Shown here piece after piece: positions 19,509 to 28,842 of a DNA stretch of 64,000 nt. Position 1 is the first letter of the stretch. Every line of letters starts with the position of its first letter. This stretch comes from Psychroflexus torquis ATCC 700755 (GTDB taxonomy: Bacteria; Bacteroidota; Bacteroidia; Flavobacteriales; Flavobacteriaceae). The notes under the pieces are model-generated. The model had not been told where the DNA came from. It saw only the letters and a list, made by a program, of their open reading frames with translations, and did no database searches. Location: positions 4,154,001 to 4,218,000 of the forward strand of contig NC_018721.1 in NCBI RefSeq assembly GCF_000153485.2, read 5' to 3'. A program made the position numbers and the translations under genes.

Positions 19509-20138
19509 TTAGCGATTTTGAACTAGTTGCATAATTTCTTCTGGTGATAAATAGTATTTCTTTATTCTCTTTTTATAATCTTGATCGATGTCAGCATGAT
19601 TTAAAATAAAATCTTTAGTTTTCAAAATATAGTCTTCCATCCCTTGATTGACCGCAAAAGTATCTGCAGATCGCTCAGCATCTATGATATGATTCTCCAG
19701 ATACAAATATTTTATTCCATACCAAATCAGATTGAACGTTCCTCTTTCTTCATAGTCCAAAATATGACCCAATTCATGGCCAATCCATCCTGTAATGATA
19801 TCTGAGGGTATATGAACTGTTTTAAATTCTTGACCTGATATTTTAAACTTTTCACTGATAAAAATATAGTATTTGCGCTTGGCCCTTGGGGTAAACAAAC
19901 TTTTAAAATCAGGCTGAGCTTGCATCGTGGATTTTTTAATATCCAACTTAAATTTAAAAGTAATATTTACATATTCCAATTGAGGAAAATAGTTTAGAGC
20001 AAGCTCTACTTCTTTTTTAATAGAGTCTGGATAGGTATGATACTGCTTAGCCTTCATAGAAAAAATAGAGTTGAAAATTAAAAGGATGACTAGAAGTAGC
20101 TTTTTATTTTTTATCAAATTCACTTTAAAATTAAGCAT
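19509..20138 (-). CDS. Exported zinc metallopeptidase-like protein (HExxH)
   Basis: 209 residues with an N-terminal signal segment (KKLLLVILLIFNSIFSMKA). Seen: GWIGHELGHILDYEE, a HExxH zinc motif, and about 25 residues later IIDAERSADTFAVNQGM, where the ERSAD glutamate fits the third ligand of M48/M56-like gluzincins. I recognise no closer family. Likely periplasmic. It ends next to the inverted repeat and starts 49 bases after the AsmA-like gene. Confidence 0.7.
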   Translation of the reverse strand: MLNFKVNLIKNKKLLLVILLIFNSIFSMKAKQYHTYPDSIKKEVELALNYFPQLEYVNITFKFKLDIKKSTMQAQPDFKSLFTPRAKRKYYIFISEKFKISGQEFKTVHIPSDIITGWIGHELGHILDYEERGTFNLIWYGIKYLYLENHIIDAERSADTFAVNQGMEDYILKTKDFILNHADIDQDYKKRIKKYYLSPEEIMQLVQNR

Positions 20139-20187
20139 TTATATGAGCTAATTAGTTTACTGATAAGTCAATACGTAAGTTTCATTC

Positions 20188-22812
20188 TTAATTATCTTTT
20201 TTCTTTTTAAAGATATCTCCTAAGATATCTTTCACTACATCCTTTACATCCTCTTGTTGGGTTTTTGTGGAGTCCTTTTCTTTTTTATCGCCGCCTAACA
20301 AATTATTAATTTCATCACCAATTTTATCTTTAATAGCATTAGTTGCTTTTTCTTTTTGAGCATCTACAATTTTTGATGTGAGGTCTTTAATAGCATTTTG
20401 CATAGTTAACTGGATCTTTGGATTGGAAAAGGTTCCTGTTAATCCAACTGGAACATCAACATTCAATTGGCTAAGATCGGTATTGCTCAACTGAGCAAGC
20501 TGACCTCCTACTTCATTTCCAAAATATTTTGCTGGAACATTAAAACTAAGATTATAATTCATCGTGTTATCAAACGAGTGACTTCCTGACACATCAACCT
20601 TTACATCGTCTAAGTTAAAATCGAAATCATCTGCATTGATCGCTCCATTTTTGAAATTCAGTTTTGCGACAAGATCTTTTACTTTCAGCTTATCGAAGTT
20701 TAAGACCTTAAACTGACTATTCAAGTTAGAGATTAAAGGCATCTTACCCTGTTCCACCTCTGCACTTAAAATATTTGCGAGGGCACTTCCTGCTAATGAA
20801 GTATAAATGGGCATTAAGTCTTTTGTGAGATTTCCATTGAGATCAATAGTTGTACTCGCCAGCCCATTTAGTGCTTGTGCAATGGGCGCTAAACCTTTAA
20901 CCAATTCCATTTGCTGAAAAGCCTCTACAATCTTAATGGTCGTTAACCCCAATTTCATATCGAAATTAGGAACATCTGAAGTCGTCACCTTCCCATCAAG
21001 ACTTATGCTGCCTCCAAAAATATCAGCATTTACATTCTTAAGGATAGCACTTTCGTTTTTTAAGGCTAGACTCCCTTTAGCATTTTTTAAAGTTAAGTTG
21101 TCATAAATGACTGTTTTAGCATTAAAGTTCAAAACAATATCTAAAAAATCAGGGATTTTTATAGCGTCTGCATTGCCTTCAGGTCCAGTACTGGCCGTTT
21201 CAGTAGTTGGGTTTCCAGATTCGTTTACTTTATTTCCAACTTCACTGTCTACTGTAAAATCAGCAATATTGAAGTTGGTAGAAGTCGCATTAAAAATTCC
21301 TTGAAGGGGTTTATCTGAAAATGCAAATCCCATAAGATTACTCAAATCCCCTTTCATCTGAAGGTCTGTAGAGCCTGCTGTCATTTCAAAACTATTCAAT
21401 TGGACAGCGTTTGTTGTGAAATTGACAGTAGCGGTTTCAATATGAATCAGTTCAGCTAAATCTGGAGACTCATAATCAAACTTGGATAACTTCATAGAAC
21501 CCTGTGCCTTTACATTTTCATAAGCATCTTGTTCTATGGAGTTCATATCAAAATTGGTCGTTATATCCGCATCCAAAATCCCACTTAGATCTTGCTCAAT
21601 ATCTACAGGATAGGCTTTTTTAAGATTTGCTAGATTCAATCTCCCTTTCATTTTAAGATTAACTAACATATTTGTAGTGAGGTTTTTAACTGATCCACTT
21701 CCTGCAAATCGATCTTGATCTATTCTGAAGTCAACATTTTTAAACTTGATATAAGTGTCTTCAACAAGTCCTGTTTCGTTTTGAATTCTAATGTCCAAAG
21801 AAATATCCTCAACTTTTTTAGGCAAATCTGGGTATTGGAAAGAGGCATTATCACTGGAAGCAGAGATATCCAAAGTAGGAATATATGTATCATCTACTTT
21901 GCCTTTAATAATCCCATTCAATTGAAAATCTCCAGTAGTTGTGACTCCATCAAGATTTGAAGCATAGGCTTCAGGGATGAGTGCTAGAAAGTTTTTGAAG
22001 TCTGAGGATGGGGTAGAAAATTTTATGTCGATATCGTTATAATCGTCAAAGGTTTGGACGTAACCTTCAAATTTAAGTGGTAATTGATTCACTATAGCTT
22101 CATTTTCTAAAAATGAAAACTTCATGTTTTCCAAATCAATATTCAAGTCGGCATCCAAGACCAAAGAATTAGCATTTAAATAGTTGGTTCCGTCAAAGTC
22201 AAAAGAAACTTTAGACTCTGTCTGTGTTTTCAATGTAAAGACTGAGGCTTCAAAATTACCATCACCGCTATGGCTAAACTCTGTAAGCCTTAAAAATATA
22301 TTTCCACTTTCGTCCAGATAATTTATTCGAGAGGAATTGATTTCATAATGACTTAGATTCAAATTGAAGGGTTTACTCTCTTTTCCTTTAGTTGTAGCTT
22401 CTTGTTTAACATCGGTTGATTTGGCGATATCGTAATTGGCATTCCCCAATGAATCTACTTTTACATTCATATAAGCTTCATTCAGATAGATTTCGTCTAT
22501 GCTTAAGCCTTCGTCTTTGAAAAGTTGCATAATGCCCATCGATATGTTGAAATTTTTGGCATACACTAGAGTATCCCCTTCAAAAGGAGCTTTATTAACA
22601 AGACTCAAATCTTCGAGGCTTACACTGGCATTGGGGAAATTTCTAAATAAACTCAAATTGAGAGATGACCATTCCACTTGAGCATTGACATTATCATTGG
22701 CTGCGTTCTTTAGCATTTTTTCAATACTTCCTTTGAATAAAATGGGAGTCAGAAATAAACCAATAATCAAGATTAGAATTACAATGCCTATAATTTTGAA
22801 TGCTTTTTTCAT
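20188..22812 (-). CDS. AsmA-family membrane-anchored protein
   Basis: 874 residues: one N-terminal membrane anchor (IIGIVILILIIGLFLTPILF), then the AsmA N-terminal pattern (AQVEWSSLNLSLFRNFPNAS) and a very long repetitive beta region with recurrent hydrophobic strand motifs and a C-terminal DUF3971/AsmA_2-like part (SGSHSFDNTMNYNLSFNVP). AsmA-like proteins span the periplasm and are linked to phospholipid or lipoprotein trafficking. The lysine- and acid-rich C-terminus (KDILGDIFKKKKDN) is ordinary for flavobacterial members. Confidence 0.85.
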   Translation of the reverse strand: MKKAFKIIGIVILILIIGLFLTPILFKGSIEKMLKNAANDNVNAQVEWSSLNLSLFRNFPNASVSLEDLSLVNKAPFEGDTLVYAKNFNISMGIMQLFKDEGLSIDEIYLNEAYMNVKVDSLGNANYDIAKSTDVKQEATTKGKESKPFNLNLSHYEINSSRINYLDESGNIFLRLTEFSHSGDGNFEASVFTLKTQTESKVSFDFDGTNYLNANSLVLDADLNIDLENMKFSFLENEAIVNQLPLKFEGYVQTFDDYNDIDIKFSTPSSDFKNFLALIPEAYASNLDGVTTTGDFQLNGIIKGKVDDTYIPTLDISASSDNASFQYPDLPKKVEDISLDIRIQNETGLVEDTYIKFKNVDFRIDQDRFAGSGSVKNLTTNMLVNLKMKGRLNLANLKKAYPVDIEQDLSGILDADITTNFDMNSIEQDAYENVKAQGSMKLSKFDYESPDLAELIHIETATVNFTTNAVQLNSFEMTAGSTDLQMKGDLSNLMGFAFSDKPLQGIFNATSTNFNIADFTVDSEVGNKVNESGNPTTETASTGPEGNADAIKIPDFLDIVLNFNAKTVIYDNLTLKNAKGSLALKNESAILKNVNADIFGGSISLDGKVTTSDVPNFDMKLGLTTIKIVEAFQQMELVKGLAPIAQALNGLASTTIDLNGNLTKDLMPIYTSLAGSALANILSAEVEQGKMPLISNLNSQFKVLNFDKLKVKDLVAKLNFKNGAINADDFDFNLDDVKVDVSGSHSFDNTMNYNLSFNVPAKYFGNEVGGQLAQLSNTDLSQLNVDVPVGLTGTFSNPKIQLTMQNAIKDLTSKIVDAQKEKATNAIKDKIGDEINNLLGGDKKEKDSTKTQQEDVKDVVKDILGDIFKKKKDN

Positions 22813-22894
22813 AATATGGATTTAAAGCTAAAATTAAACATTGCAATGACGTATCTCCTAAAAAAAGAATTAAAATTTAGACTTGTTTAATCTT

Positions 22895-23593
22895 TTAAAA
22901 ACTTTCAGAATCAGGTAATTCTTCTCCTTGTTTTAGATTAAATTTCTTTCTAAAAAGATAGACGGAAAGATATAATAGAGGAGTATCTAGCAAAGCAATA
23001 AGCGCTTTAAACAAGAAACCACTGAGGAGCAATCCACCGAATAGGGACCAATCCAATTCACCAAAAACACATAAAAGAAAAACCACTGCGAGGGTATCTA
23101 CAAACTGAGAACAGAACGTGGAAAAATTATTTCTCAACCACAGGTGCTTTCCTTTAGTCACCTTTTTCCAAAAGTGGTAGACATAAATATCTACATATTG
23201 AGCAAGCAAGTAAGCCATCATAGAGGCGCCTACAGCTATAGCAGTAGCGCCAAAAACATCACTAAAAACTTCATCTCCAACAGGTGACCAAGGCACGGAA
23301 GGAACAGCATTAGCTAGTAGAATAATCAACAAAGAAAACACCGATGCAAAAATGCCTAAAGTCACCACTTGATTGGCTTTCTTTTTTCCATAGATCTCAC
23401 TGATGGTATCCGTAATAAGGAAGGTAATAGGATAAGGAAGTACTCCTACCGATATTTCAAATCTATAGAGTCCAAAAAAATCCCAGTAAAAAAACTTCTG
23501 AAAGATAAGATTGGAAACCACCAAAGAAGTAATGAAAAGGGCTGTAAGAATAAGATAAATGCGTCCTGCTGAAAGTTTTTGTAATGCTGTCAA
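22895..23593 (-). CDS. yhhQ: Queuosine precursor transporter (VUT/YhhQ family)
   Basis: 232 residues, six to seven membrane segments. Family signature stretches: SNLIFQKFFYWDFFGLYRF, PYPITFLITDTISEIYGKK, and LRNNFSTFCSQFVDTLAVV. YhhQ-type proteins import preQ0/preQ1 or queuine for tRNA modification. The only in-frame start is a TTG at 23593. A TATATTTG (-7-like) box overlaps it, so either the start or the box is misleading. It is divergent from folK, with about 110 bases between. No preQ1 riboswitch is apparent upstream. Confidence 0.88.
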   Translation of the reverse strand: MTALQKLSAGRIYLILTALFITSLVVSNLIFQKFFYWDFFGLYRFEISVGVLPYPITFLITDTISEIYGKKKANQVVTLGIFASVFSLLIILLANAVPSVPWSPVGDEVFSDVFGATAIAVGASMMAYLLAQYVDIYVYHFWKKVTKGKHLWLRNNFSTFCSQFVDTLAVVFLLCVFGELDWSLFGGLLLSGFLFKALIALLDTPLLYLSVYLFRKKFNLKQGEELPDSESF

Positions 23594-23704
23594 ATATATT
23601 GGATTTGATATTTACCTTTGCAACAAATTTAAGCTGCAAATAGATGCTAAAGCAAAAACAAGCAGTAGATTATTCATCAATTAGTATTAAAATTTTCTTA
23701 AAAA

Positions 23705-24850
23705 TTGAATCTTAAACCCACAACATATATTGCTTTAGGAAGCAACCGAGGCGAAAAATTGCAGTTGCTCCGTAAAGCTGTAGACCATATATATAATCGC
23801 ATCGGCGACGTTACAAAAGTTTCTAAACTATACAAAACACCAGCCCTAGGTTTTGAGGGAGATGATTTTTTAAATGCTGTCATAGAAGTAAAAACCAGGT
23901 ATTCCGCAGAAGATACTTTAGAAAAATTACTTAACATAGAATTAGAACTTGGCAGAATACGCATAAAAAATAAAGGGTACCAAGCCAGAACTATAGACTT
24001 AGACATCATTTTTTATGATGACATGACTATCGAAACAGAAACTTTAATAGTTCCACATCCCAGACTCGCTGAACGAAAATTTGTGCTATATCCTTTGGCG
24101 GATATTGCACCAGAGTTAAAACATCCCAAATTAGGACAAAGCATCACAGATTTGGTGACATCTACATCAGATACTTCTTATATAGAGCCGGTATCAGATC
24201 AATTGAATACCAAAATAGCCACATTCAGGCAAGTGAGTTATCTTACCATCGAGGGTAACATTGGTTCAGGTAAGACGAGCTTAGCAGAAATGATTGCTGA
24301 AGACTTCAATGGAAAACTGATTTTGGAGCGTTTTAAGGATAATCCCTTTTTACCCAAGTTCTATGAAGATCAGGCTCGATTTGCTTTTCCTTTAGAAATG
24401 TCATTTTTAGCAGACCGCCATAAACAATTGATGGATGATATTTCCCAGCTGGATTTATTTTCAGATTTCGCCATTTCAGATTATAATCCCAATAAGTCAC
24501 TTATTTTTTCGAAAGTCACCTTACAAGAGGACGAATACGCCCTCTACAAGAAAATCTTTAACATTATGTACAGTGATGTCCCTAAACCCGATGTATACGT
24601 ATATCTCTATCAAAATACCGAGCGATTGCTCAAAAATATTCAAAAAAGAGGGAGAGATTATGAACAAAATATATCTCCAGATTATTTAAGACGTATCCAT
24701 GAAGGCTATTTGAATTTCTTTAACTCTCAAAATAAAATTGATGTAAAAATCATTGATATTTCGGACTTAGATTTCGTCGCTTGTCGAGAAGATTATTTAT
24801 TTCTTTTAGAAAAAATATCGGAAATCAATTCAAAACTTTCAATCCGATAA
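23705..24850 (+). CDS. folK: Fused HPPK (FolK) and deoxynucleoside kinase
   Basis: 381 residues joining two enzymes. Residues 1-160: 6-hydroxymethyl-7,8-dihydropterin pyrophosphokinase (IALGSNRGEKLQLL, ELGRIRIKNKGYQARTIDLD, VPHPRLAERKFVLYPLADI), folate synthesis. Residues ~175-381: deoxynucleoside kinase (P-loop TIEGNIGSGKTSLA, ERF, DRHKQL, RGRDYEQNISPDYL), deoxynucleoside salvage. This fusion is known in Bacteroidota. The start is a TTG at 23705; a TACCTTTG box at 23613-23620 is a plausible -7 element. The 3' end overlaps the convergent amine oxidase gene by 12 bases. Confidence 0.92.
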   Translation: MNLKPTTYIALGSNRGEKLQLLRKAVDHIYNRIGDVTKVSKLYKTPALGFEGDDFLNAVIEVKTRYSAEDTLEKLLNIELELGRIRIKNKGYQARTIDLDIIFYDDMTIETETLIVPHPRLAERKFVLYPLADIAPELKHPKLGQSITDLVTSTSDTSYIEPVSDQLNTKIATFRQVSYLTIEGNIGSGKTSLAEMIAEDFNGKLILERFKDNPFLPKFYEDQARFAFPLEMSFLADRHKQLMDDISQLDLFSDFAISDYNPNKSLIFSKVTLQEDEYALYKKIFNIMYSDVPKPDVYVYLYQNTERLLKNIQKRGRDYEQNISPDYLRRIHEGYLNFFNSQNKIDVKIIDISDLDFVACREDYLFLLEKISEINSKLSIR

Positions 24851-25888
24851 GTCGAGAAGAAAGTCGGCGACTTCTCTTCCTCGGTGCACAGCTCCATCCA
24901 TATATCCTGGGGTTTGTTGTGCGGTTTCTGAAGCTGAAAAAAACAACCGATTATCAAATAAAGAGTCTCTGAGTTTAGGATTCCCATTGTTTTGATGCGG
25001 CGCTAAGCTTTTCGCATTTTTAGGTGTGGTATAAAGTTCATTGCGCCAGTTTAAATCTGCATAAGCTTTTAGAGGCCTCTTCTCATCTGGATAATAGCTT
25101 TCTAATAGACCCATTACCTTTTCTTTTCTTTCTTCCCAAGTTAAAAGGGAATAGTTAGAATTTAAAAAGCCCACCAAAGCATTTTGATCCCGTTCGTTAT
25201 CGCTGTGATCGTACATTTCTTGGATAATTTGATGGGGACTCATTAGAGTACCTATAAACTGTTGACTTTTCCAAAAAGCATCTTCATAAGCGATGCTGAA
25301 TTTAATGGAGTCTGACATCCAAGTATGAGTGTCTTGCAAAAGCTGATTGAAAGTCTCTGAAAGTTTAGGCCTAAACTCTATGCCTTCTGAAATCAACTGA
25401 GGGGGAATACTCAACACGAGGTAATCTGCTTCAAAAACAGCGGTACTCGTGGAAACTTTTATATGCTCATCTATGGAAATTGAAGCAACGACTTCATCAA
25501 AATGAATTTTAGCTTTGGACGCTTCTGCTAAAGTCTCTATAAGATGTGAAGTACCATGATTAAACTTATAGGTGGCTGCACCTTGGGAGGGGATTTGAAA
25601 ACGTTCTATATTTCCCTTCGGTCTGAAATCATAAAGGGCTTCAGCGCCATTATCTTGAGTTTTAAAAGGAATCTTCAATTCTTTTATCAATTGAATCAAG
25701 CTTGTATGCTGAGGACCAAACCATGTGGCTCCCATTTCTAATTGACTATTTTCTTTTTCAATAGTAAAAATACGACCACCAAGTCTTGATCTAGCCTCAA
25801 GAATTTTGACGTCAAAGTTGGAATTTCTCAATCCATAAGCAGTCGATAAGCCACTTAAGCCTGCTCCTATGATTAAAACTTTAGGCAT
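24839..25888 (-). CDS. FAD-dependent amine oxidase / protoporphyrinogen oxidase-like
   Basis: 349 residues. Seen: the dinucleotide fold VLIIGAGLSGLSTAYGL, the ELEARSRLGGRIFT-type second motif (ILEARSRLGGRIFT), and the C-terminal FAD motif FFSASETAQQTPGYMDGAV. It belongs to the NAD(P)-binding amine oxidase superfamily; the substrate is unknown. It is about 100 residues shorter than typical monoamine oxidases. Convergent with folK-dNK. Confidence 0.85.
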   Translation of the reverse strand: MPKVLIIGAGLSGLSTAYGLRNSNFDVKILEARSRLGGRIFTIEKENSQLEMGATWFGPQHTSLIQLIKELKIPFKTQDNGAEALYDFRPKGNIERFQIPSQGAATYKFNHGTSHLIETLAEASKAKIHFDEVVASISIDEHIKVSTSTAVFEADYLVLSIPPQLISEGIEFRPKLSETFNQLLQDTHTWMSDSIKFSIAYEDAFWKSQQFIGTLMSPHQIIQEMYDHSDNERDQNALVGFLNSNYSLLTWEERKEKVMGLLESYYPDEKRPLKAYADLNWRNELYTTPKNAKSLAPHQNNGNPKLRDSLFDNRLFFSASETAQQTPGYMDGAVHRGREVADFLLDLSD

Positions 25889-26039
25889 TTATTTTTTTGG
25901 CAAAGTTCTGGATTTAAATCAGTTTTGTAGACCAAGGATATATAAAGTAAAATTAAATTTGAAGAATTCATACCAAATTAAGCTTAAGGCCTCACTTTTA
26001 ATTTCACATTTTTAAAACATAAAGGCATACATAAAAGTC

Positions 26040-26047
26040 TAATTTTG
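26040..26047 (+). promoter_or_regulatory. -7 box (TAATTTTG) upstream of cysE
   Basis: TAATTTTG matches TAnnTTTG 19 bases before the ATG at 26066. It contains the in-frame TTG at 26045 that could otherwise be taken as a start codon, and so argues for the ATG. No TTG was found 17-19 bases upstream. Confidence 0.4.
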
Positions 26048-26065
26048 CAGAAATACATTATCGCT

Positions 26066-26866
26066 ATGCTACCCGTATTAAAACAGGATATTATTGAAGA
26101 GATAAAAGCTGAGAAAGCTAAGGTTTGTAATATCTACGAGATAAAAAGTAAAACTGAAGAATTCACAAAACAATTATTCCTAACTTTATTTGATAAAAAT
26201 ACTGATGTCGCTTCTGGAATGGACGAACTGGAAGAGCAGTTTAAGAACTTGGCCGATTTAGTTTGCTTTAAGGAAGTAGACCCCTGCCGGGAAATCTGGA
26301 CCGACTTTATGAGTAAGCTTCCTGCTATTTTAAAAAAGTTAAATAAAGATGCCTGTTTTATTAAGGAAAATGATCCAGCAGCCAATTCACTTGAAGAGGT
26401 CTACTTGGCTTACCCCGGATTTTACGCTATAGCGATTTATAGGTTAAGCAATACATTAATGGAATTTGGGCTACCCCTGGTACCTAGGTTAATGTCTGAA
26501 TGTGCCCATACTCAAACGGGGAGCGACATCAATCCTGGAGCCAAAATAGGAAGTCCCTTTTTTATAGATCATGCCACAGGAGTGGTGATTGGTGAAACCT
26601 GTGTGATTGAAGATCGCGTAAAAGTTTATCAAGGAGTTACCCTAGGGGCTTTATTGGTAAGTAAAGAGATGAAAAATAAAAAGAGACACCCCACTATAAA
26701 AAGCGATGTCACCATATATGCCAATGCTACCATTTTAGGAGGAGATACCATCGTAGGTGATGGGTCTACGATAGGTGGTAATGTATGGTTAACCAAATCG
26801 GTTGCCAAAAACTCTAGAGTAACTCATAAATCTATGGATAAAATCAACGAAAATAAAATAACATGA
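26066..26866 (+). CDS. cysE: Serine O-acetyltransferase
   Basis: Acetylates L-serine with acetyl-CoA to give O-acetylserine, the first step of cysteine synthesis. Seen: an N-terminal helical domain, then LAYPGFYAIAIYRLSN and the left-handed beta-helix hexapeptides GSDINPGAKIGSPFFIDHATGVVIGETC... with the catalytic DH pair, ending in GGNVWLTKSV. The start is placed at ATG 26066 because the alternative TTG lies in the -7 box. The stop overlaps the cysM start (ATGA at 26863-26866), so the two are translationally coupled. Confidence 0.93.
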   Translation: MLPVLKQDIIEEIKAEKAKVCNIYEIKSKTEEFTKQLFLTLFDKNTDVASGMDELEEQFKNLADLVCFKEVDPCREIWTDFMSKLPAILKKLNKDACFIKENDPAANSLEEVYLAYPGFYAIAIYRLSNTLMEFGLPLVPRLMSECAHTQTGSDINPGAKIGSPFFIDHATGVVIGETCVIEDRVKVYQGVTLGALLVSKEMKNKKRHPTIKSDVTIYANATILGGDTIVGDGSTIGGNVWLTKSVAKNSRVTHKSMDKINENKIT

Positions 26867-27750
26867 GTCGAAGTATATTAGATTTAATTGGGAATACCCC
26901 ACTAGTAGAAGCCAAAACCTTGGTCAAAAACCCAAACGTTAAACTATACCTTAAACTCGAAGGACAAAATCCTGGAGGAAGCGTAAAGGATAGAGCGGCC
27001 TACAACATGATAAAGTCTGCTTTAGAACGTGGAGATATCGACAAGACTACAAAACTTATAGAACCCACTAGTGGAAATACCGGTATAGCATTGGCGATGG
27101 TTGCTAGTATTTTTGGGTTAGATATAGAATTGGTCATGCCCGAAAATGCAACCATAGAGCGTGTACAAACCATGAAAGCTTATGGGGCGAAGGTTACCCT
27201 TACAGATGGTGAGAAAGGCATTATATATTCTCGAGATTATGCCGAAGAAAAGATGAAAACTGGTAATTACTATATGTTTAACCAGTTTGGAAACGAAGAT
27301 AACTGGAAAGCTCATTATAAAACAACAGGACCAGAAGTTTGGGAAGACACCAACCATAAAGTAACCCATTTTGTGTCTTCCATGGGAACTACAGGAACCA
27401 TCATGGGGACTTCAAGATTTCTAAAGGAAAAAAATAAAGACATACAGCTCATTGGTGTTCATCCTGCTGAGGGCGCAAAGATTTCTGGAATTCGCAAATG
27501 GCCAGATGAATATCTGCCAAAAATCTATGATCCTAATCGTGTAGATCATATTTATGAAGTCAGTGAAGAGGAGGCCAAAAAAATGGCGAGGTATCTTGCA
27601 GAAAAAGAAGGTATTTTCTCAGGAGTGAGTTCAGGAGGAGCTACTGCTGCTGCTGTTAAACTCTGCGAAAGTTTAGATACTGGGGTTGTGGTTAGCATTA
27701 TTTGTGATAGAGGAGATCGCTACCTGTCTACAGACCTATTCGAATCTTAA
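26863..27750 (+). CDS. cysM: Cysteine synthase B (O-acetylserine sulfhydrylase)
   Basis: PLP enzyme that replaces the acetyl group of O-acetylserine with sulfide to make cysteine. Seen: the PLP lysine in GGSVKDRAAYN, the substrate loop EPTSGNTGIALA, phosphate loop SSMGTTGTIMGT, and GVSSGGATAAAV. 295 residues and the RKWPDEYLPKIYD stretch fit the shorter CysM type. It is the second gene of the cysEM operon. Confidence 0.93.
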   Translation: MSRSILDLIGNTPLVEAKTLVKNPNVKLYLKLEGQNPGGSVKDRAAYNMIKSALERGDIDKTTKLIEPTSGNTGIALAMVASIFGLDIELVMPENATIERVQTMKAYGAKVTLTDGEKGIIYSRDYAEEKMKTGNYYMFNQFGNEDNWKAHYKTTGPEVWEDTNHKVTHFVSSMGTTGTIMGTSRFLKEKNKDIQLIGVHPAEGAKISGIRKWPDEYLPKIYDPNRVDHIYEVSEEEAKKMARYLAEKEGIFSGVSSGGATAAAVKLCESLDTGVVVSIICDRGDRYLSTDLFES

Positions 27751-27854
27751 GATTTACGGATTAATAAATGTTAAAATCTTACGACTTATTTTATTTTTAT
27801 TATAAAGAGTGATTAAAAAACCTAATTTCATCGCCTAAGAATAAAATCAATTAT

Positions 27855-28826
27855 ATGCCAAACGTATTTATAAGCGGAACTGGAGCTTATGTTCCAGAAA
27901 AAATAGTTCCCAATTCTTTTTTTGAAAAGGTCGGATCTTCAGATGAGTGGATTTATTCAAAATTAGGAATCAAAGAAAGACGAATTGTAGATGGTGAGGC
28001 CACGAGCGACTTAGCTTATAAAGCTGGGCTGGAAGCTGTTAAAAACGCGAACCTTGAGGTGGAGGATATCGATTTAATTATCGTTGCCACGACCACCCCA
28101 GATAGACAAGCTCCTTCCTGTGCTTGTTTTGTTCAAGAAAAAATGAAGGCATATAAGGCCGTTGCTTTTGATGTTGCCGCAGTATGTTCTGGAGCTTTAT
28201 TCACCATTTCTGTAGGCTATCAATTTGTAAAAAATAGTGTGTACAACAATGTCCTAGTTATAGGCGCAGATACCTTCTCAAATATCATCGATTGGAATCG
28301 TCGGGATTCCGTGTTTTTTGGAGATGGAGCTGGCGCTTTAGTATTAAGCAAAACCGATGAGGATAAAGGCTTTATCGATTTCGACTTACATTCAGATGGT
28401 CGTGGAAAAGAACACTTTACAATTCTTGGTGGTGGTTCCGAAACTCCTGCCTCTAAGGAAACAATTGAAAAAGGTATGCATTATTTCCATATGAACGGCA
28501 AAGAGGTTTTCGATACGGCGACTAAAGTAGTTCCAGAATCTATCCAAGAGCTTCTTCAAAAAACCAACACCTCTATTGACGACGTTAGTTTTATGATCCC
28601 CCATCAACCTAGTATTGGTATTTTAAAAACGATCGCTAAAAAAATAAAAATGCCTTTTGAGAAGGTTATGACCAACATGGATAGGTATGCTAATACATCT
28701 GGAGCAACTATTCCACTGGTTTTGGATGAAGTGCACAGGGCCAACCGTTTCAAAAAAGATGATTTACTTCTCTTTGCAGCCGTAGGAGCTGGTTGGACTT
28801 GGGGAACTGCATTATACAAATGGTAA
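27855..28826 (+). CDS. fabH: Beta-ketoacyl-ACP synthase III
   Basis: Starts fatty-acid chains by condensing acyl-CoA with malonyl-ACP. Seen: the active-site cysteine in DVAAVCSGALFTI, histidine in MIPHQPSIGILKT, and asparagine in YANTSGATIPLVL, the complete Cys-His-Asn triad of the KASIII family. 323 residues. It is followed 16 bases later by an enoyl reductase-like gene, which suggests a lipid-synthesis pair apart from the main fab cluster. A specialised starter-unit KASIII is equally possible. Confidence 0.88.
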   Translation: MPNVFISGTGAYVPEKIVPNSFFEKVGSSDEWIYSKLGIKERRIVDGEATSDLAYKAGLEAVKNANLEVEDIDLIIVATTTPDRQAPSCACFVQEKMKAYKAVAFDVAAVCSGALFTISVGYQFVKNSVYNNVLVIGADTFSNIIDWNRRDSVFFGDGAGALVLSKTDEDKGFIDFDLHSDGRGKEHFTILGGGSETPASKETIEKGMHYFHMNGKEVFDTATKVVPESIQELLQKTNTSIDDVSFMIPHQPSIGILKTIAKKIKMPFEKVMTNMDRYANTSGATIPLVLDEVHRANRFKKDDLLLFAAVGAGWTWGTALYKW

Positions 28827-28842
28827 TTTAAAAAATAAAAAA

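Noticed and set aside
23594..23704. A preQ1 riboswitch upstream of the yhhQ gene
   Set aside because: I looked for the short C-rich stem and A-rich tail and saw neither; the region holds only promoter-like boxes.
26045..26065. TTG at 26045 as the cysE start
   Set aside because: It is the last three bases of a TAATTTTG -7 box; the ATG at 26066 fits better.
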